Assembly (NCBI GenBank): GCA_021789595.1
Contig: JAJYJJ010000003.1
Coordinates: 1 to 64,000 of the forward strand
Source: Nitrospirota bacterium
GTDB taxonomy: Bacteria > Nitrospirota > Thermodesulfovibrionia > UBA6902 > JAJYJJ01
Length of the DNA stretch: 64,000 bases
Direction: 5' to 3'
In this document: piece by piece, positions 42,296 to 49,936 of the stretch
Layout of the letters: each line of letters begins with the position of its first letter
How positions within the stretch are numbered: the first letter of the stretch is position 1
Translations under genes and position numbers: made by a program
The notes under the pieces: model-generated
Databases searched by the model: none
What the model saw: only the letters and a program-made list of their open reading frames with translations
What the model was told of the DNA's origin: nothing

Positions 42296-43069
42296 ATGAT
42301 AAGACAGAAAAAATCACTCGGCCAGTATTTTTTATCCGACCCGTCGATTGTTAAAAGGATTATAGATGCTGCCCATCTAAATGACAAAGACACGGTTGTT
42401 GAGATAGGCCCCGGGCCAGGGGTTATGACAGGGATGCTCGCTAAAAGGGTTAAGAGGGTTATTGCCATTGAGATAGATGAGGACATCCTGAAAAAGGCAA
42501 TGGATTCTCTATCAGGACGCAGCAATATCGAGTTTGTCCTATCAGATGCACTGATATACGATTATGACAGCATAGGGACGCCATTCAAGGTTGTGGCCAA
42601 TATCCCCTATTATATAACAACCCCGCTTATCTTCAGGCTCCTGGACAGCAAGGACATCCTGTCAATGACCCTCACATTACAGAAAGAGGTGGCAAGGAGA
42701 ATAGTTGCCTCTCCTAACAACAAGGACTACGGCGTTCTTTCTATAGCATGCCAGTTTTATACAGCCCCAAGCCTTTGCCTTACAATCCCTAAAGGTGCAT
42801 TCAGACCTGTGCCAAAGGTAGATTCGGCTGCTGTATATTTTGAGGTTCTGAAAAAACCATCAGTGGATGTCCCCTCTAAAGAGATGTTCTTCAGGATAGT
42901 AAGGACTGCATTTTCTCAGAGGCGTAAGATGCTATTAAACTCTTTAAAGGCACTTGGTCTTGGCCAGCGGCTCAGGGAGGTGCTGGATAATGCAGGGATC
43001 GATCCATCAAGAAGGCCAGAGACGCTAAGCCTTGATGAGTTTGCAGTAATTGCAAGGCTGTTGGGATAA
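42296..43069 (+). CDS. rsmA: 16S rRNA dimethyladenosine transferase
   Basis: A 257-residue KsgA/RsmA that dimethylates the two adjacent adenines at the 3' end of 16S rRNA. Motifs seen: KKSLGQYFL at the start, SAM-binding VVEIGPGPGVMTGMLA, the catalytic VVANIPYYITTPLIF, and FRPVPKVDSAAVYF. Length is normal. It is a single plus-strand gene among minus-strand operons, converging on the formyl-THF cycloligase gene. The ribosome site is not obvious. In the upstream 184-bp gap only a small hairpin (CAGCAA/TTGCTG near 42234-42255) was noticed. Confidence 0.96.
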   Translation: MIRQKKSLGQYFLSDPSIVKRIIDAAHLNDKDTVVEIGPGPGVMTGMLAKRVKRVIAIEIDEDILKKAMDSLSGRSNIEFVLSDALIYDYDSIGTPFKVVANIPYYITTPLIFRLLDSKDILSMTLTLQKEVARRIVASPNNKDYGVLSIACQFYTAPSLCLTIPKGAFRPVPKVDSAAVYFEVLKKPSVDVPSKEMFFRIVRTAFSQRRKMLLNSLKALGLGQRLREVLDNAGIDPSRRPETLSLDEFAVIARLLG

Positions 43070-43107
43070 TATTGAGCATGTCGAAATGCAGGATTACAAA
43101 AACCCTT

Positions 43108-43692
43108 TTAACCGCGGCAGTCTATCACCCTTTTGTCCGTGATTATCTTTCTGACCCTTATGTCATGGGACTCATGGGGGATCTCTTTAAGGACCTGCTC
43201 CTCGTATGCAAGGGCAGCAACCTCAACATCGGCCATTACATCCTTCAAGAGGGTATCATAGTAGCCTGCGCCATAGCCGAGCCTGTTTCCCCTTTCATCA
43301 ATCCCTGCACACGGGACAGCTATAAATTCTATCTCCTTTATATTGACAGCCCTGCCCTCCAGGACAGAAGGCTCTGGGATTCCCATATACCCGGGGATAA
43401 GCTCATTAACGGCCTTTATCTCATAGAGGTTTAATCTCTTATTCCTCCTGTCAACAACAGGAAGGACAACCCTCTTGCCCAGAGACAGTGCAGCCTCTAT
43501 ATGGCTTATTGTCTCTACCTCGCTGCGAAAGGACGCATAAAGAAGCACTGTCTTTGCCCTGTGAAATCCTGAAAGGGACAAGAGCCGCTGTCTTATTAGC
43601 TTATCCTTTATCTCCCTGTCATGAGGATGGATGCTATCCCTCTTGTTGAGAACCTCCTGCCTAAGATGTGCCTTCAGAAAGCCTCTCCTCAA
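43108..43692 (-). CDS. 5-formyltetrahydrofolate cyclo-ligase
   Basis: A ~194-residue cycloligase (YgfA/MTHFS family) that converts 5-formyl-THF with ATP to methenyl-THF, feeding the folate one-carbon pool. Seen are LLYASFRSEVETI, VVLPVVDRRNKRLNLYEI, FIAVPCAGIDERGNRLGYGAGYYDTLL. The frame opens at a TTG at 43692, inside the end of the CooC-like gene, with no clear ribosome site; the true start may be a little downstream. Its coupling to the CooC gene ties it to Wood-Ljungdahl folate chemistry. Confidence 0.9.
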   Translation of the reverse strand: MRRGFLKAHLRQEVLNKRDSIHPHDREIKDKLIRQRLLSLSGFHRAKTVLLYASFRSEVETISHIEAALSLGKRVVLPVVDRRNKRLNLYEIKAVNELIPGYMGIPEPSVLEGRAVNIKEIEFIAVPCAGIDERGNRLGYGAGYYDTLLKDVMADVEVAALAYEEQVLKEIPHESHDIRVRKIITDKRVIDCRG

Positions 43693-44449
43693 GGGCCTTC
43701 TTTAGCTTCATGGCCTCTTCAATGGCAAGGGGTGATGAGCTGTAGGGGGAAGAGCCCTTTAAATCTGCCTCCATAATCTCGTGGTTGAAGGACATATAGC
43801 CCAGAAACTCCATGTCCTTGATATTCCCTTTTATAAACCGCAGGTCATCCTCGGTTCGTATCTTGTTTGCTATAACGAATACACTCTTGACTCCAAGTCC
43901 TTTGGCAAGCCCCCTTACAGTCTCTGCTGTCTGAAAGCTCCTTTGTCCCGGCTCTACAACTACGATAAAGGCATCAACACCCTCCGCAGTCCCCCTTGTC
44001 AGGTGCTCTATGCCTGCCTCCATGTCAACTATAACAACCTCATCCCTTTCTACAATGAGATGTTTAAGCAGCCTCCTTAGTAGGACGCTCTCAGGGCAAT
44101 AGCAGCCGGATGCTGCAGCCTTTGACTTACCCATGGTCAAAAGGGTTATACCATCAAGCCTGTAACCAATCTCATCAGGAATGTCATCCACCTTTGGATT
44201 CAGTTTAAACATGCCTCCCATGCTGCCAGGCCTTGCCCCTGTCCTTTCCTCTATAAGCTCAGCCATGTCTGCTATTGGCCTTATCTTTTCAGCCTCTTTT
44301 CTTGGTATACCGAGGGCAGAGGCGAGGTTTGCATCAGGGTCTGCATCAACGGCAATCACCTTTTTGCCCTCTGATTGATAGAGCTTACTGAGAAGGGCTG
44401 CAATGGTTGTCTTTCCAACACCGCCTTTGCCTGTTATGGCTATCTTCAT
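43661..44449 (-). CDS. cooC: CooC/AcsF-type nickel-insertion ATPase for CO dehydrogenase
   Basis: A 262-residue MinD/ParA-like ATPase with the deviant Walker A GKGGVGKTTIAALL, the VDADPDANLASALG block and the CooC hallmark Cys-x-Cys (SGCYCPE, near residue 117) used for metal binding by dimeric CooC. VDMEAGIEHLTRGT (near residue 146) is typical of this family. It loads Ni into CooS or AcsB. It is encoded ~38 kb from cooS-acsB, between dapB (3-bp gap) and formyl-THF cycloligase (overlap). Confidence 0.93.
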   Translation of the reverse strand: MKIAITGKGGVGKTTIAALLSKLYQSEGKKVIAVDADPDANLASALGIPRKEAEKIRPIADMAELIEERTGARPGSMGGMFKLNPKVDDIPDEIGYRLDGITLLTMGKSKAAASGCYCPESVLLRRLLKHLIVERDEVVIVDMEAGIEHLTRGTAEGVDAFIVVVEPGQRSFQTAETVRGLAKGLGVKSVFVIANKIRTEDDLRFIKGNIKDMEFLGYMSFNHEIMEADLKGSSPYSSSPLAIEEAMKLKKALEERLSEGTS

Positions 44450-44452
44450 TTC

Positions 44453-45256
44453 TTATTTTAAACCCAGTACATCCTGCATGTCGTAAAGTCCGGGGCCTTT
44501 CCCTGATAACCACTGTGCGGCCCGCAACGCACCCCTTGCAAATGTATCCCTGCTGCTGGCCTTATGTGTTATCTCAATCCTTTCGCCAAGACCGCCAAAT
44601 ATTACCGTGTGCTCGCCAACAATATCGCCTGCCCTGATGGCCTGTATCCCGATCTCTCTTTTCGACCTTTCCCCTATAATGCCGTGTCTTGCATATACAG
44701 CAACATCCTCAAGGTTCCGGCCAACTGCCTCTGCAATCACAGATGCCATCTTAAGCGCAGTGCCAGAAGGGGCGTCCTTCTTGAGCCTGTGGTGTGCCTC
44801 TACAATCTCTATATCGTAGTCCTCGCCAAGCACAACCGCAACATCCCTTAATACCTTCAGAAGCAGGTTTACCCCAACGCTCATGTTTGGTGCAAAAACA
44901 CAGGGAATATCCCTGGTCAGGTTTTTTATCTCTGCCATTTCATCCCCTGAAAAGCCTGTTGTGCCGATGACCATTGAAATCCCCTTCTTAGAGGCGATCC
45001 TCAAGTGCTCAAGGGTTGCTGCTACACTGGAGAATTCTATAAGCACATCTGCCTTGCCTGCCAAATCCTCTACGCTGCTGCTAAGTCTGACTCCAAGCTC
45101 CCCAAGGCTGATAAGGCTGCCTACATCCTTGCCTATGCCGGGGTGGTCGTTCCTGTCTATGGCAGCAGCAAGCGAAAGCCCCTCATACTCATTCATAAGG
45201 GCTATAATCCTGCTTCCCATCCTGCCTGTAGCACCTGACACAGCGACCCTAAGCAT
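44453..45256 (-). CDS. dapB: 4-Hydroxy-tetrahydrodipicolinate reductase
   Basis: A 267-residue DapB for lysine and diaminopimelate synthesis. NAD(P)-binding VSGATGRMGSRI, then VIGTTGFSGDEM, the catalytic region EAHHRLKKDAPSGTALKMA and EITHKASSRDTFARGALRAA are all present. GGGAGG lies before the ATG. First gene of a three-gene unit with cooC and formyl-THF cycloligase; the metabolic link to these is not apparent and may only be shared transcription. Confidence 0.97.
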   Translation of the reverse strand: MLRVAVSGATGRMGSRIIALMNEYEGLSLAAAIDRNDHPGIGKDVGSLISLGELGVRLSSSVEDLAGKADVLIEFSSVAATLEHLRIASKKGISMVIGTTGFSGDEMAEIKNLTRDIPCVFAPNMSVGVNLLLKVLRDVAVVLGEDYDIEIVEAHHRLKKDAPSGTALKMASVIAEAVGRNLEDVAVYARHGIIGERSKREIGIQAIRAGDIVGEHTVIFGGLGERIEITHKASSRDTFARGALRAAQWLSGKGPGLYDMQDVLGLK

Positions 45257-45287
45257 AATACACCTCCCTCAGGCAATAAAGACCAAT

Positions 45288-45419
45288 TTATTCTACTGAC
45301 GGTTTATTAGTTTTAACACGGATGTTAGAATAATTTCCAGTATAAACCGTAGTATTGACATTACCAATACCTGTCGCTGACTGTGATTGTAAATTAGTGT
45401 CCTGTATGGTAACATGATA
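45288..45419 (-). pseudogene. Possible gene remnant, C-terminal fragment
   Basis: An open stretch of 43 codons ending in a stop and lacking a start codon. It encodes an Asn/Thr/Ser-rich peptide (VTIQDTNLQSQSATGIG, then NVNTTVYTGNYSNIRV), which looks like the end of a beta-rich surface or secreted protein. It lies between dapB and the DUF4258 gene. The assignment as a remnant is based only on protein-like composition; it may be chance. Confidence 0.3.
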
Positions 45420-45662
45420 TTAATGAAACCGCTGAGGTATACCAGACATGCTAAGAACAGAATGCGGTTACACAGGATTTCAGAATTTGAGGTTGAGTCT
45501 GCTATTAACCACCCTGATTTTATTGAGCCTTCACAGGAGGGCAGATTAAATGCATGGTTAAGGTGCTCTGAAAGATATCTGAGAGTGACATATAAAGAAG
45601 AATCGGAGGGAATTTTGATTATAACAGCAGTTAAGAAGAAGAAAGGATGGGAGGTGATCTAA
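45414..45662 (+). CDS. DUF4258 domain protein
   Basis: An 82-residue small protein with the DUF4258 features: YTRHAKNRMRLHRISEFEVE, a central RLNAWLRCSERYLRVTYKEE, and a terminal ILIITAVKKKK strand. The family is related in fold to RelE/mRNase-type toxins, and members are often next to DUF2283 genes, as here. An ATG three codons later is equally possible, and neither has a good ribosome site. Toxin activity is an inference from the family; no cognate antitoxin other than the DUF2283 protein is present. Confidence 0.8.
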   Translation: MILMKPLRYTRHAKNRMRLHRISEFEVESAINHPDFIEPSQEGRLNAWLRCSERYLRVTYKEESEGILIITAVKKKKGWEVI

Positions 45663-45663
45663 T

Positions 45664-45891
45664 TTGAAGATAGAATACGATAGAGAGGCTGATGCACTAT
45701 ATATACAGTTAAAGGATGCATTGGTGGATGACAATATAGACATTGAGGAAGGCATTACGGTTGACCTTGATGAAAAAAGGCATGTGGTTGGCATTGAGAT
45801 CCTTGATGTGAGTAAAACGCTGTCTTTAAAAGACCTGGTAAACATAACCATAGAGAATATTCCTGTTGAGATGGCATCAGCAACAGGGTGA
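45664..45891 (+). CDS. DUF2283 domain protein
   Basis: A 75-residue DUF2283 protein: MKIEYDREADALYIQL, then EEGITVDLDEKRHVVGIEILDVSK, matching the family along its length. It starts at a TTG with GGAGG 9 bp upstream inside the end of the DUF4258 gene, 1 bp after that gene's stop. The pair is a recurrent cassette in bacteria and resembles a toxin-antitoxin module, but direct evidence for the family is limited. Confidence 0.85.
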   Translation: MKIEYDREADALYIQLKDALVDDNIDIEEGITVDLDEKRHVVGIEILDVSKTLSLKDLVNITIENIPVEMASATG

Positions 45892-45978
45892 TTTCCCATG
45901 GATCTGGTGCAGAAGCCCTGCTTCAAACTATCTTCGCTCACTGAAAAGACCACAAAGATTCTCAGGGAAGACTTCCCC

Positions 45979-46338
45979 CTATCCTGACTTTGCTACAAGA
46001 CGGGCAACCTCGATAACTATCTTTTTAGAGCTCTCTTTTTTGATCTTCTTGAAATACCTTAGAAGTTTGCCTTCTTCAGGCAAATACCAGGACGACCTTT
46101 CAGCAACAAATGCCTCCTCTGGTTCAAAGAAATATGACACAGGCACAGATAGTGCATCTGCTACCAATTGTATATTTTCCACATTGAGCCTGTTGGTTCC
46201 ATTTTCATACCTTTGCACCTGTTGATAGGTGACACCTAATGTTTCTGCCAGTTCCTCTTGCGAGATCCCGAGTTCCCCTCTCCGCCTTTTAATTCTTTCG
46301 CCGATCTCTCTGCTCGTTTTTACCCTCGTTTTATACAT
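45979..46338 (-). CDS. XRE-family transcriptional regulator
   Basis: A 119-residue protein with an N-terminal Cro/C1-type helix-turn-helix (GERIKRRRGELGISQEELAE, then TLGVTYQQVQRYENGTNRL, about residues 12-55). The C-terminal tail (SSWYLPEEGKLLRYFKKIKK) has no known ligand domain. It is divergent from a plus-strand promoter whose -35 box lies inside a perfect 19-bp palindrome (46384-46402), the probable operator. Regulation of itself and of the lipoprotein transcript is inferred. The adjacent DUF4258/DUF2283 pair converges on it. Confidence 0.92.
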   Translation of the reverse strand: MYKTRVKTSREIGERIKRRRGELGISQEELAETLGVTYQQVQRYENGTNRLNVENIQLVADALSVPVSYFFEPEEAFVAERSSWYLPEEGKLLRYFKKIKKESSKKIVIEVARLVAKSG

Positions 46339-46383
46339 AAAACACTATAACAACCCAAAGATTTGTTTGCTACAATGTAAAAA

Positions 46384-46402
46384 ATTGTATTGACAATACA
46401 AT
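46384..46402. promoter_or_regulatory. Perfect 19-bp palindrome, probable XRE operator
   Basis: ATTGTATTG, central A, CAATACAAT. It covers the -35 hexamer of the plus-strand promoter and lies 46 bp before the divergent XRE gene. A further half-site pair ACAAT/ATTGT stands immediately to the left (46374-46389). The symmetry fits a dimeric Cro-like repressor. Confidence 0.75.
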
Positions 46403-46418
46403 ACATAAGGTGTATAAG
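46390..46418 (+). promoter_or_regulatory. Sigma-70-type promoter of the lipoprotein transcript
   Basis: TTGACA (46390-46395) and TATAAG (46413-46418) with exactly 17 bp between. Transcription would start near 46425 and leave a leader of ~195 nt before the ATG at 46620. Confidence 0.8.
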
Positions 46419-46424
46419 ATAGCA

Positions 46425-46619
46425 GGGGATGAAAAACAGTGAACCATATGGCAGGCAAGCCGCCTGTCATACTTTGATAGGGTGTGGATGAAACTCATAA
46501 CCTTATGACGAAAAAATATCCTTGCATATTCTTGTAGGACAGCCGTCACGACTGTCCGAAATATCGAGCCTATGACAGGGGTCATTATTAACAAAAGGCA
46601 TCAAAAAAGGAGGGTCTCC
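46425..46619 (+). ncRNA. Structured 5' leader, possible RNA regulatory element
   Basis: The leader can form a 10-bp hairpin TATGGCAGGC/GCCTGTCATA (46447-46456 with 46462-46471, one G-U pair) and a second hairpin GGACAG/CTGTCC (46537-46557). A later segment TATGACAGG (46571-46579) is perfectly complementary to 46463-46471, so it can compete for the right arm of the first hairpin. Such mutually exclusive pairing is typical of riboswitch-like leaders. It matches no riboswitch class I recognise (checked by eye against c-di-GMP, cobalamin, SAM and TPP core motifs). Confidence 0.45.
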
Positions 46620-46647
46620 ATGAAAAGGCTAAAGACATTCTTAGCAT

Positions 46648-47190
46648 TTGGTACTAATGGCCACACTCCCTCTTGTCCTCTCATGCGGAGGGGGTGGCGG
46701 GGGCGGGGGAACAACAACCGGAGGGGGAACACCCATAGATCCACAGGGTAATTATACAGTAACTTACAATCCATCCTCTGTAATTGAAACCTGCACAGTT
46801 ACCAATACCAGCACAGGAGCTACGAGCCAAGTTTCTGTTACTGTTCCTTTTAGTAGTGGGACCCTAACCATTACAAAGGATACATCAGGAAACTTCACTG
46901 CTACATCGCCAGATGGAGAAAGTTTTAATAATGTCCAGCTTACATGTGATTCTAACTCATGCACTGGTTCATACAATGCTACTGTTGTTCTCACAGGAAG
47001 CGATCCCAATCTTGGGCCTTATACTGTATCTGAGCCAGTAGCAGCAAATAATATAGTTATTACCTCTAACAGCATCGCTTGGAGTGAGACCATAGGGACT
47101 ATTACTGTTAGTTATTCTAATCATCCGGAGATAACAGAATCATGCACTGTATCACCAAATACTATAAATGTCTCAGGAACAAAACAATAG
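46648..47190 (+). CDS. Lipoprotein-like secreted protein, signal peptide split by a frameshift
   Basis: A ~180-residue protein with a lipobox-like LVLSC followed by a glycine run (GGGGGGGGTTTGGG) and a Thr/Ser/Asn-rich beta-type domain of unrecognised family. The frame opens only with a TTG at 46648 without ribosome site. A proper ATG with GGAGG at 46620 begins MKRLKTFLA in another frame; removing one T of the TTT at 46647-46649 would join the two into a perfect lipoprotein signal (MKRLKTFLALVLMATLPLVL then SC). So this is a frameshifted gene, a sequencing error, or a slipping site. Four cysteines in the domain could form disulfides. A weak hairpin terminator follows. Confidence 0.6.
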   Translation: MVLMATLPLVLSCGGGGGGGGTTTGGGTPIDPQGNYTVTYNPSSVIETCTVTNTSTGATSQVSVTVPFSSGTLTITKDTSGNFTATSPDGESFNNVQLTCDSNSCTGSYNATVVLTGSDPNLGPYTVSEPVAANNIVITSNSIAWSETIGTITVSYSNHPEITESCTVSPNTINVSGTKQ

Positions 47191-47209
47191 TGCTGAAGTG
47201 ATGAATAAG

Positions 47210-47230
47210 GCGGAGGCTAAAAGCCTCCGC
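47210..47230 (+). terminator. Probable terminator after the lipoprotein gene
   Basis: Stem GCGGAGGC/GCCTCCGC with a 5-nt TAAAA loop, followed by TCCCTTTTA; the T-run is short. It lies 20 bp after the stop. The remainder of the gap to 47388 reads as a start-less open stretch ending near 47368 (HQGNDWEFYPIIRKVK), perhaps a remnant. Confidence 0.65.
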
Positions 47231-47387
47231 TCCCTTTTACGCCTCTAATAATTTCACCTTTAAAGCATACGCCGGCCCCTTCACTCTAACCTCCCATCAA
47301 GGGAATGACTGGGAATTCTATCCCATTATTAGAAAAGTTAAGGCAGTCCTGGGCGAAAAATGGTAGAATAAAACAGGAGGTAAGAGA

Positions 47388-47603
47388 ATGAGATGGGAGG
47401 AAATCGTAGAAGGTTTTAAAGATGAGTGGGTATTAATTTATGTGAAAGAAGTAGATGATGATTTCAACCTCAAGGAAGGAGATGTGATTGCCCACTCAAA
47501 GGACAAAGAAGAGATTTATAGAAAGCTGTTAGAAATCAGGCCAAAAAACTTTTCCATAGAATATACAGGGGAAATACCAGAAGACCTTGCTGTAGTCCTT
47601 TAG
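47388..47603 (+). CDS. Small acidic hypothetical protein
   Basis: A 71-residue protein (MRWEEIVEGFKDEWVLIYVK, then VDDDFNLKEGDVIAHSKDKE), soluble and acidic, with no cysteine. AGGAGG lies 8 bp before the ATG, which supports a real gene. Small proteins of this type occur in many bacteria, often near toxin-like genes, but I cannot name a family with certainty. The downstream DUF2400 gene begins 48 bp later on the same strand. Confidence 0.75.
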   Translation: MRWEEIVEGFKDEWVLIYVKEVDDDFNLKEGDVIAHSKDKEEIYRKLLEIRPKNFSIEYTGEIPEDLAVVL

Positions 47604-47651
47604 ATTTATACATCTTCCAAGCGGACGCAACCCTGTTTGGGGGATTTTAAT

Positions 47652-48503
47652 ATGCAATCATTAAAACAGACACTCGAGAGGTTTTATAAGGAATATGATT
47701 TTAGAGAAAGGCTCTCTCACGACCCCATAGAATTCCCGCACCAATACAGAAGACCAGAAGACATCGAGGTCTCGGGCTTTATTGCCTCATGTCTGGCATA
47801 TGGGAGGGTAGATCTGTTCAGGCCTGTGATTAAAAGGCTCCTTTCTGTCATGGGGAAAAGCCCGTATGATTTCTTAATGGGTTTTGATGTGAAAAGACAG
47901 GGGCATCTGTTTTCTGAAATAAGATACAGATTCAACGGGGACAGAGATATTGTCTGCCTGTTTTTTATACTGCATGAGATATTAAATAAGACTCTGTCTA
48001 TACAGTCTGCATTCATGAGGTTCTATAAACCTGATGACACAAACATCGGCAATGGATTAACAGGGCTTATCAATTATATCCTTGAGATTGACACATCAAA
48101 GGTGTACGGCAGGAACATCCATCCTGCGGGGCTAATGCAGTTCTTTCCGTCTCCTTCAGGCGGCAGTGCATGCAAGCGGGCAAACCTCTTTTTAAGGTGG
48201 ATGGTCAGGGACAGGGATATTGATTTTGGGATATGGAAGGGGATTCCCAAGAACAGGCTCGTTATACCGCTTGATACACACATAGCAAGGATATCCAGAT
48301 GCCTCGGTTTTACAAGACGGGCATCATCTGACTGGAAGACAGCAGTGGAGATAACAGAGGCATTGAAGGAGCTTAACCCTGAGGATCCCCTCAAATACGA
48401 TTTTGCCCTGTGCCATCATGGGATCTCAGGCATGTGCACATCCAAATCTAAAGGGCTGGAGAATAATTGTACAGGCTGTGCACTATGGCATATAACTGAT
48501 TGA
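47652..48503 (+). CDS. TIGR02757/DUF2400 family protein
   Basis: A 283-residue protein of the DUF2400 family, of unknown function and found in many bacteria. Seen are PEDIEVSGFIASCLAYGRV, a central NRLVIPLDTHIARISRCLGF resembling the helix-hairpin-helix/Asp region of DNA glycosylases such as EndoIII, and a cysteine-rich end (CHHGISGMC, NNCTGCALW). The GGGGG site is 8 bp before the ATG at 47652; the TTG at 47637 is less likely. A DNA-repair link is suggested only by the fold likeness. Confidence 0.88.
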   Translation: MQSLKQTLERFYKEYDFRERLSHDPIEFPHQYRRPEDIEVSGFIASCLAYGRVDLFRPVIKRLLSVMGKSPYDFLMGFDVKRQGHLFSEIRYRFNGDRDIVCLFFILHEILNKTLSIQSAFMRFYKPDDTNIGNGLTGLINYILEIDTSKVYGRNIHPAGLMQFFPSPSGGSACKRANLFLRWMVRDRDIDFGIWKGIPKNRLVIPLDTHIARISRCLGFTRRASSDWKTAVEITEALKELNPEDPLKYDFALCHHGISGMCTSKSKGLENNCTGCALWHITD

Positions 48504-48540
48504 TTTTTTATGTCTTATACGGTATCTTTCTATAAAAGGG

Positions 48541-49752
48541 ATGGGTATGGATACAAAAAAACTTATTGAAGATTCAGAACATTATTTGATGAATACCTAC
48601 AAACGATTTCCAGTTGTCCTGCGAAAAGGCAGAGGCCTGAAGGTGTGGGGAACCGATGGGAAGGAATATCTGGATTTTGTTGGCGGTATCGCGGTGAACT
48701 GCCTTGGGCACTGTCATCCAAAGGTTGTTGTGGCAATACAAAAACAGGCACAGAGACTGCTGCATGTCTCAAATCTATATCATATCGAGCCCCAGATAAG
48801 GCTTGCAAAGCTCCTTGTTGAGCACTCATTTGCAGACAAGGTATTTTTCTGTAATTCAGGCGCCGAGGCCAATGAGGCAGCCATAAAACTTGCAAGAAAA
48901 TATGCAAAGGACAACATCGGGCCTGATAGATACGAGATAATCACAGCCATTGGCTCATTTCACGGCAGGACCCTCGGTGCACTTACAGCAACAGGCCAGG
49001 AAAAATTTCATAAGGGTTTTGAACCCCTGTGTCCTGGATTCAGGTATGTAGCCTTTGATGACCTCGATGCTATAAGAAATGCCGTTAACAAAAAGACATG
49101 CGCTATTATGCTTGAACCCATTCAGGGAGAGATGGGCGTAAGGATGCCCGGGGAGGATTATCTCAAGGGCGTAAGGGAGATATGCGATAAAGAGGGGATA
49201 CTCCTCATCCTCGATGAGGTTCAGACAGGCATGGGCAGGACAGGTAAGCTTTTTGCCTATGAACATTATGGGATACAACCTGATATTATGAGCCTTGCCA
49301 AGGGCCTTGGGGGAGGCGTTGCTATTGGGGCGATGCTTGCAACCAGGGCTGTTGCAGCAGCATTTCAGCCCGGCTCCCATGCCGCTACCTTCGGGGGCAA
49401 CCCATTGGCCTGCGCTGCTGCAGTGGCTACTATTGAGACCCTGCTTGAGGATGGATTTATACTTGACAATTGTAAGAGGATGGGCAGATACCTGATGCAT
49501 GAGATAGAAGATATAAAAAAGGAGTTTCTGTCGCTTGTGGTTGATGTCAGGGGAAAGGGACTTCTCATAGGGATGGAACTTACAAGGGACTGCAGCTCTA
49601 TTGTAATGGATATGCTTAAGAAAGGAGTCCTGATAAACTGCACATCAGGGAATGTGCTGCGTTTTACGCCGCCACTGATAGTAACCGAAAAGGACATAGA
49701 ACACCTTACCATCGCCCTTGGAGAGGTCTTTCACGAGCTGCACGCCGGATAA
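48541..49752 (+). CDS. argD: Acetylornithine/succinyldiaminopimelate-type aminotransferase (ArgD)
   Basis: A 403-residue class III PLP aminotransferase. Substrate and PLP motifs are FVGGIAVNCLGHCHPKV, FFCNSGAEANEAAIKLARK, SFHGRTLGALTATGQ, LILDEVQTGMGRTGKLFAYEH and the PLP-lysine in SLAKGLGGGVAIGAML. The best fit is N-acetylornithine aminotransferase of arginine synthesis, in line with argG at 14.5 kb. Related ornithine or 4-aminobutyrate aminotransferases are less likely on motif grounds. A second ATG two codons later has a comparable ribosome site. Confidence 0.93.
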   Translation: MGMDTKKLIEDSEHYLMNTYKRFPVVLRKGRGLKVWGTDGKEYLDFVGGIAVNCLGHCHPKVVVAIQKQAQRLLHVSNLYHIEPQIRLAKLLVEHSFADKVFFCNSGAEANEAAIKLARKYAKDNIGPDRYEIITAIGSFHGRTLGALTATGQEKFHKGFEPLCPGFRYVAFDDLDAIRNAVNKKTCAIMLEPIQGEMGVRMPGEDYLKGVREICDKEGILLILDEVQTGMGRTGKLFAYEHYGIQPDIMSLAKGLGGGVAIGAMLATRAVAAAFQPGSHAATFGGNPLACAAAVATIETLLEDGFILDNCKRMGRYLMHEIEDIKKEFLSLVVDVRGKGLLIGMELTRDCSSIVMDMLKKGVLINCTSGNVLRFTPPLIVTEKDIEHLTIALGEVFHELHAG

Positions 49753-49829
49753 AAAAGACACTCCGGGGCAAAACCCCATCTGTAAACATTAGATCTTGAA
49801 ACATTAGATATTGCTGCCTCTGATTTTTT

Positions 49830-49848
49830 GAAAATGATTTTCATTTTC
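49830..49848. promoter_or_regulatory. Fur box upstream of fur-feoB
   Basis: A perfect palindrome GAAAATGA, TTT, TCATTTTC that agrees with the classic 19-bp Fur consensus at 15 positions. TTGACA (49851-49856), a -35 hexamer, follows 2 bp later; the -10 is less clear (TATTAC at 15 bp). Iron-bound Fur here would repress the whole fur-feoB unit. Confidence 0.85.
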
Positions 49849-49936
49849 TATTGACAAAAGGATCTTTTTTATATTACCTTATCAAAAAAATGATGTTTAC
49901 TCACTTTTAATAACGAACAGGTAATAACAAGCAGGC

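Noticed and set aside
46425-46619. c-di-GMP or cobalamin riboswitch
   Set aside because: The conserved core bases of these classes are not present.
47203-47368. Start-less open stretch ending VLGEKW
   Set aside because: It includes the terminator hairpin, has no start codon and no recognised family; mentioned only as a possible remnant.
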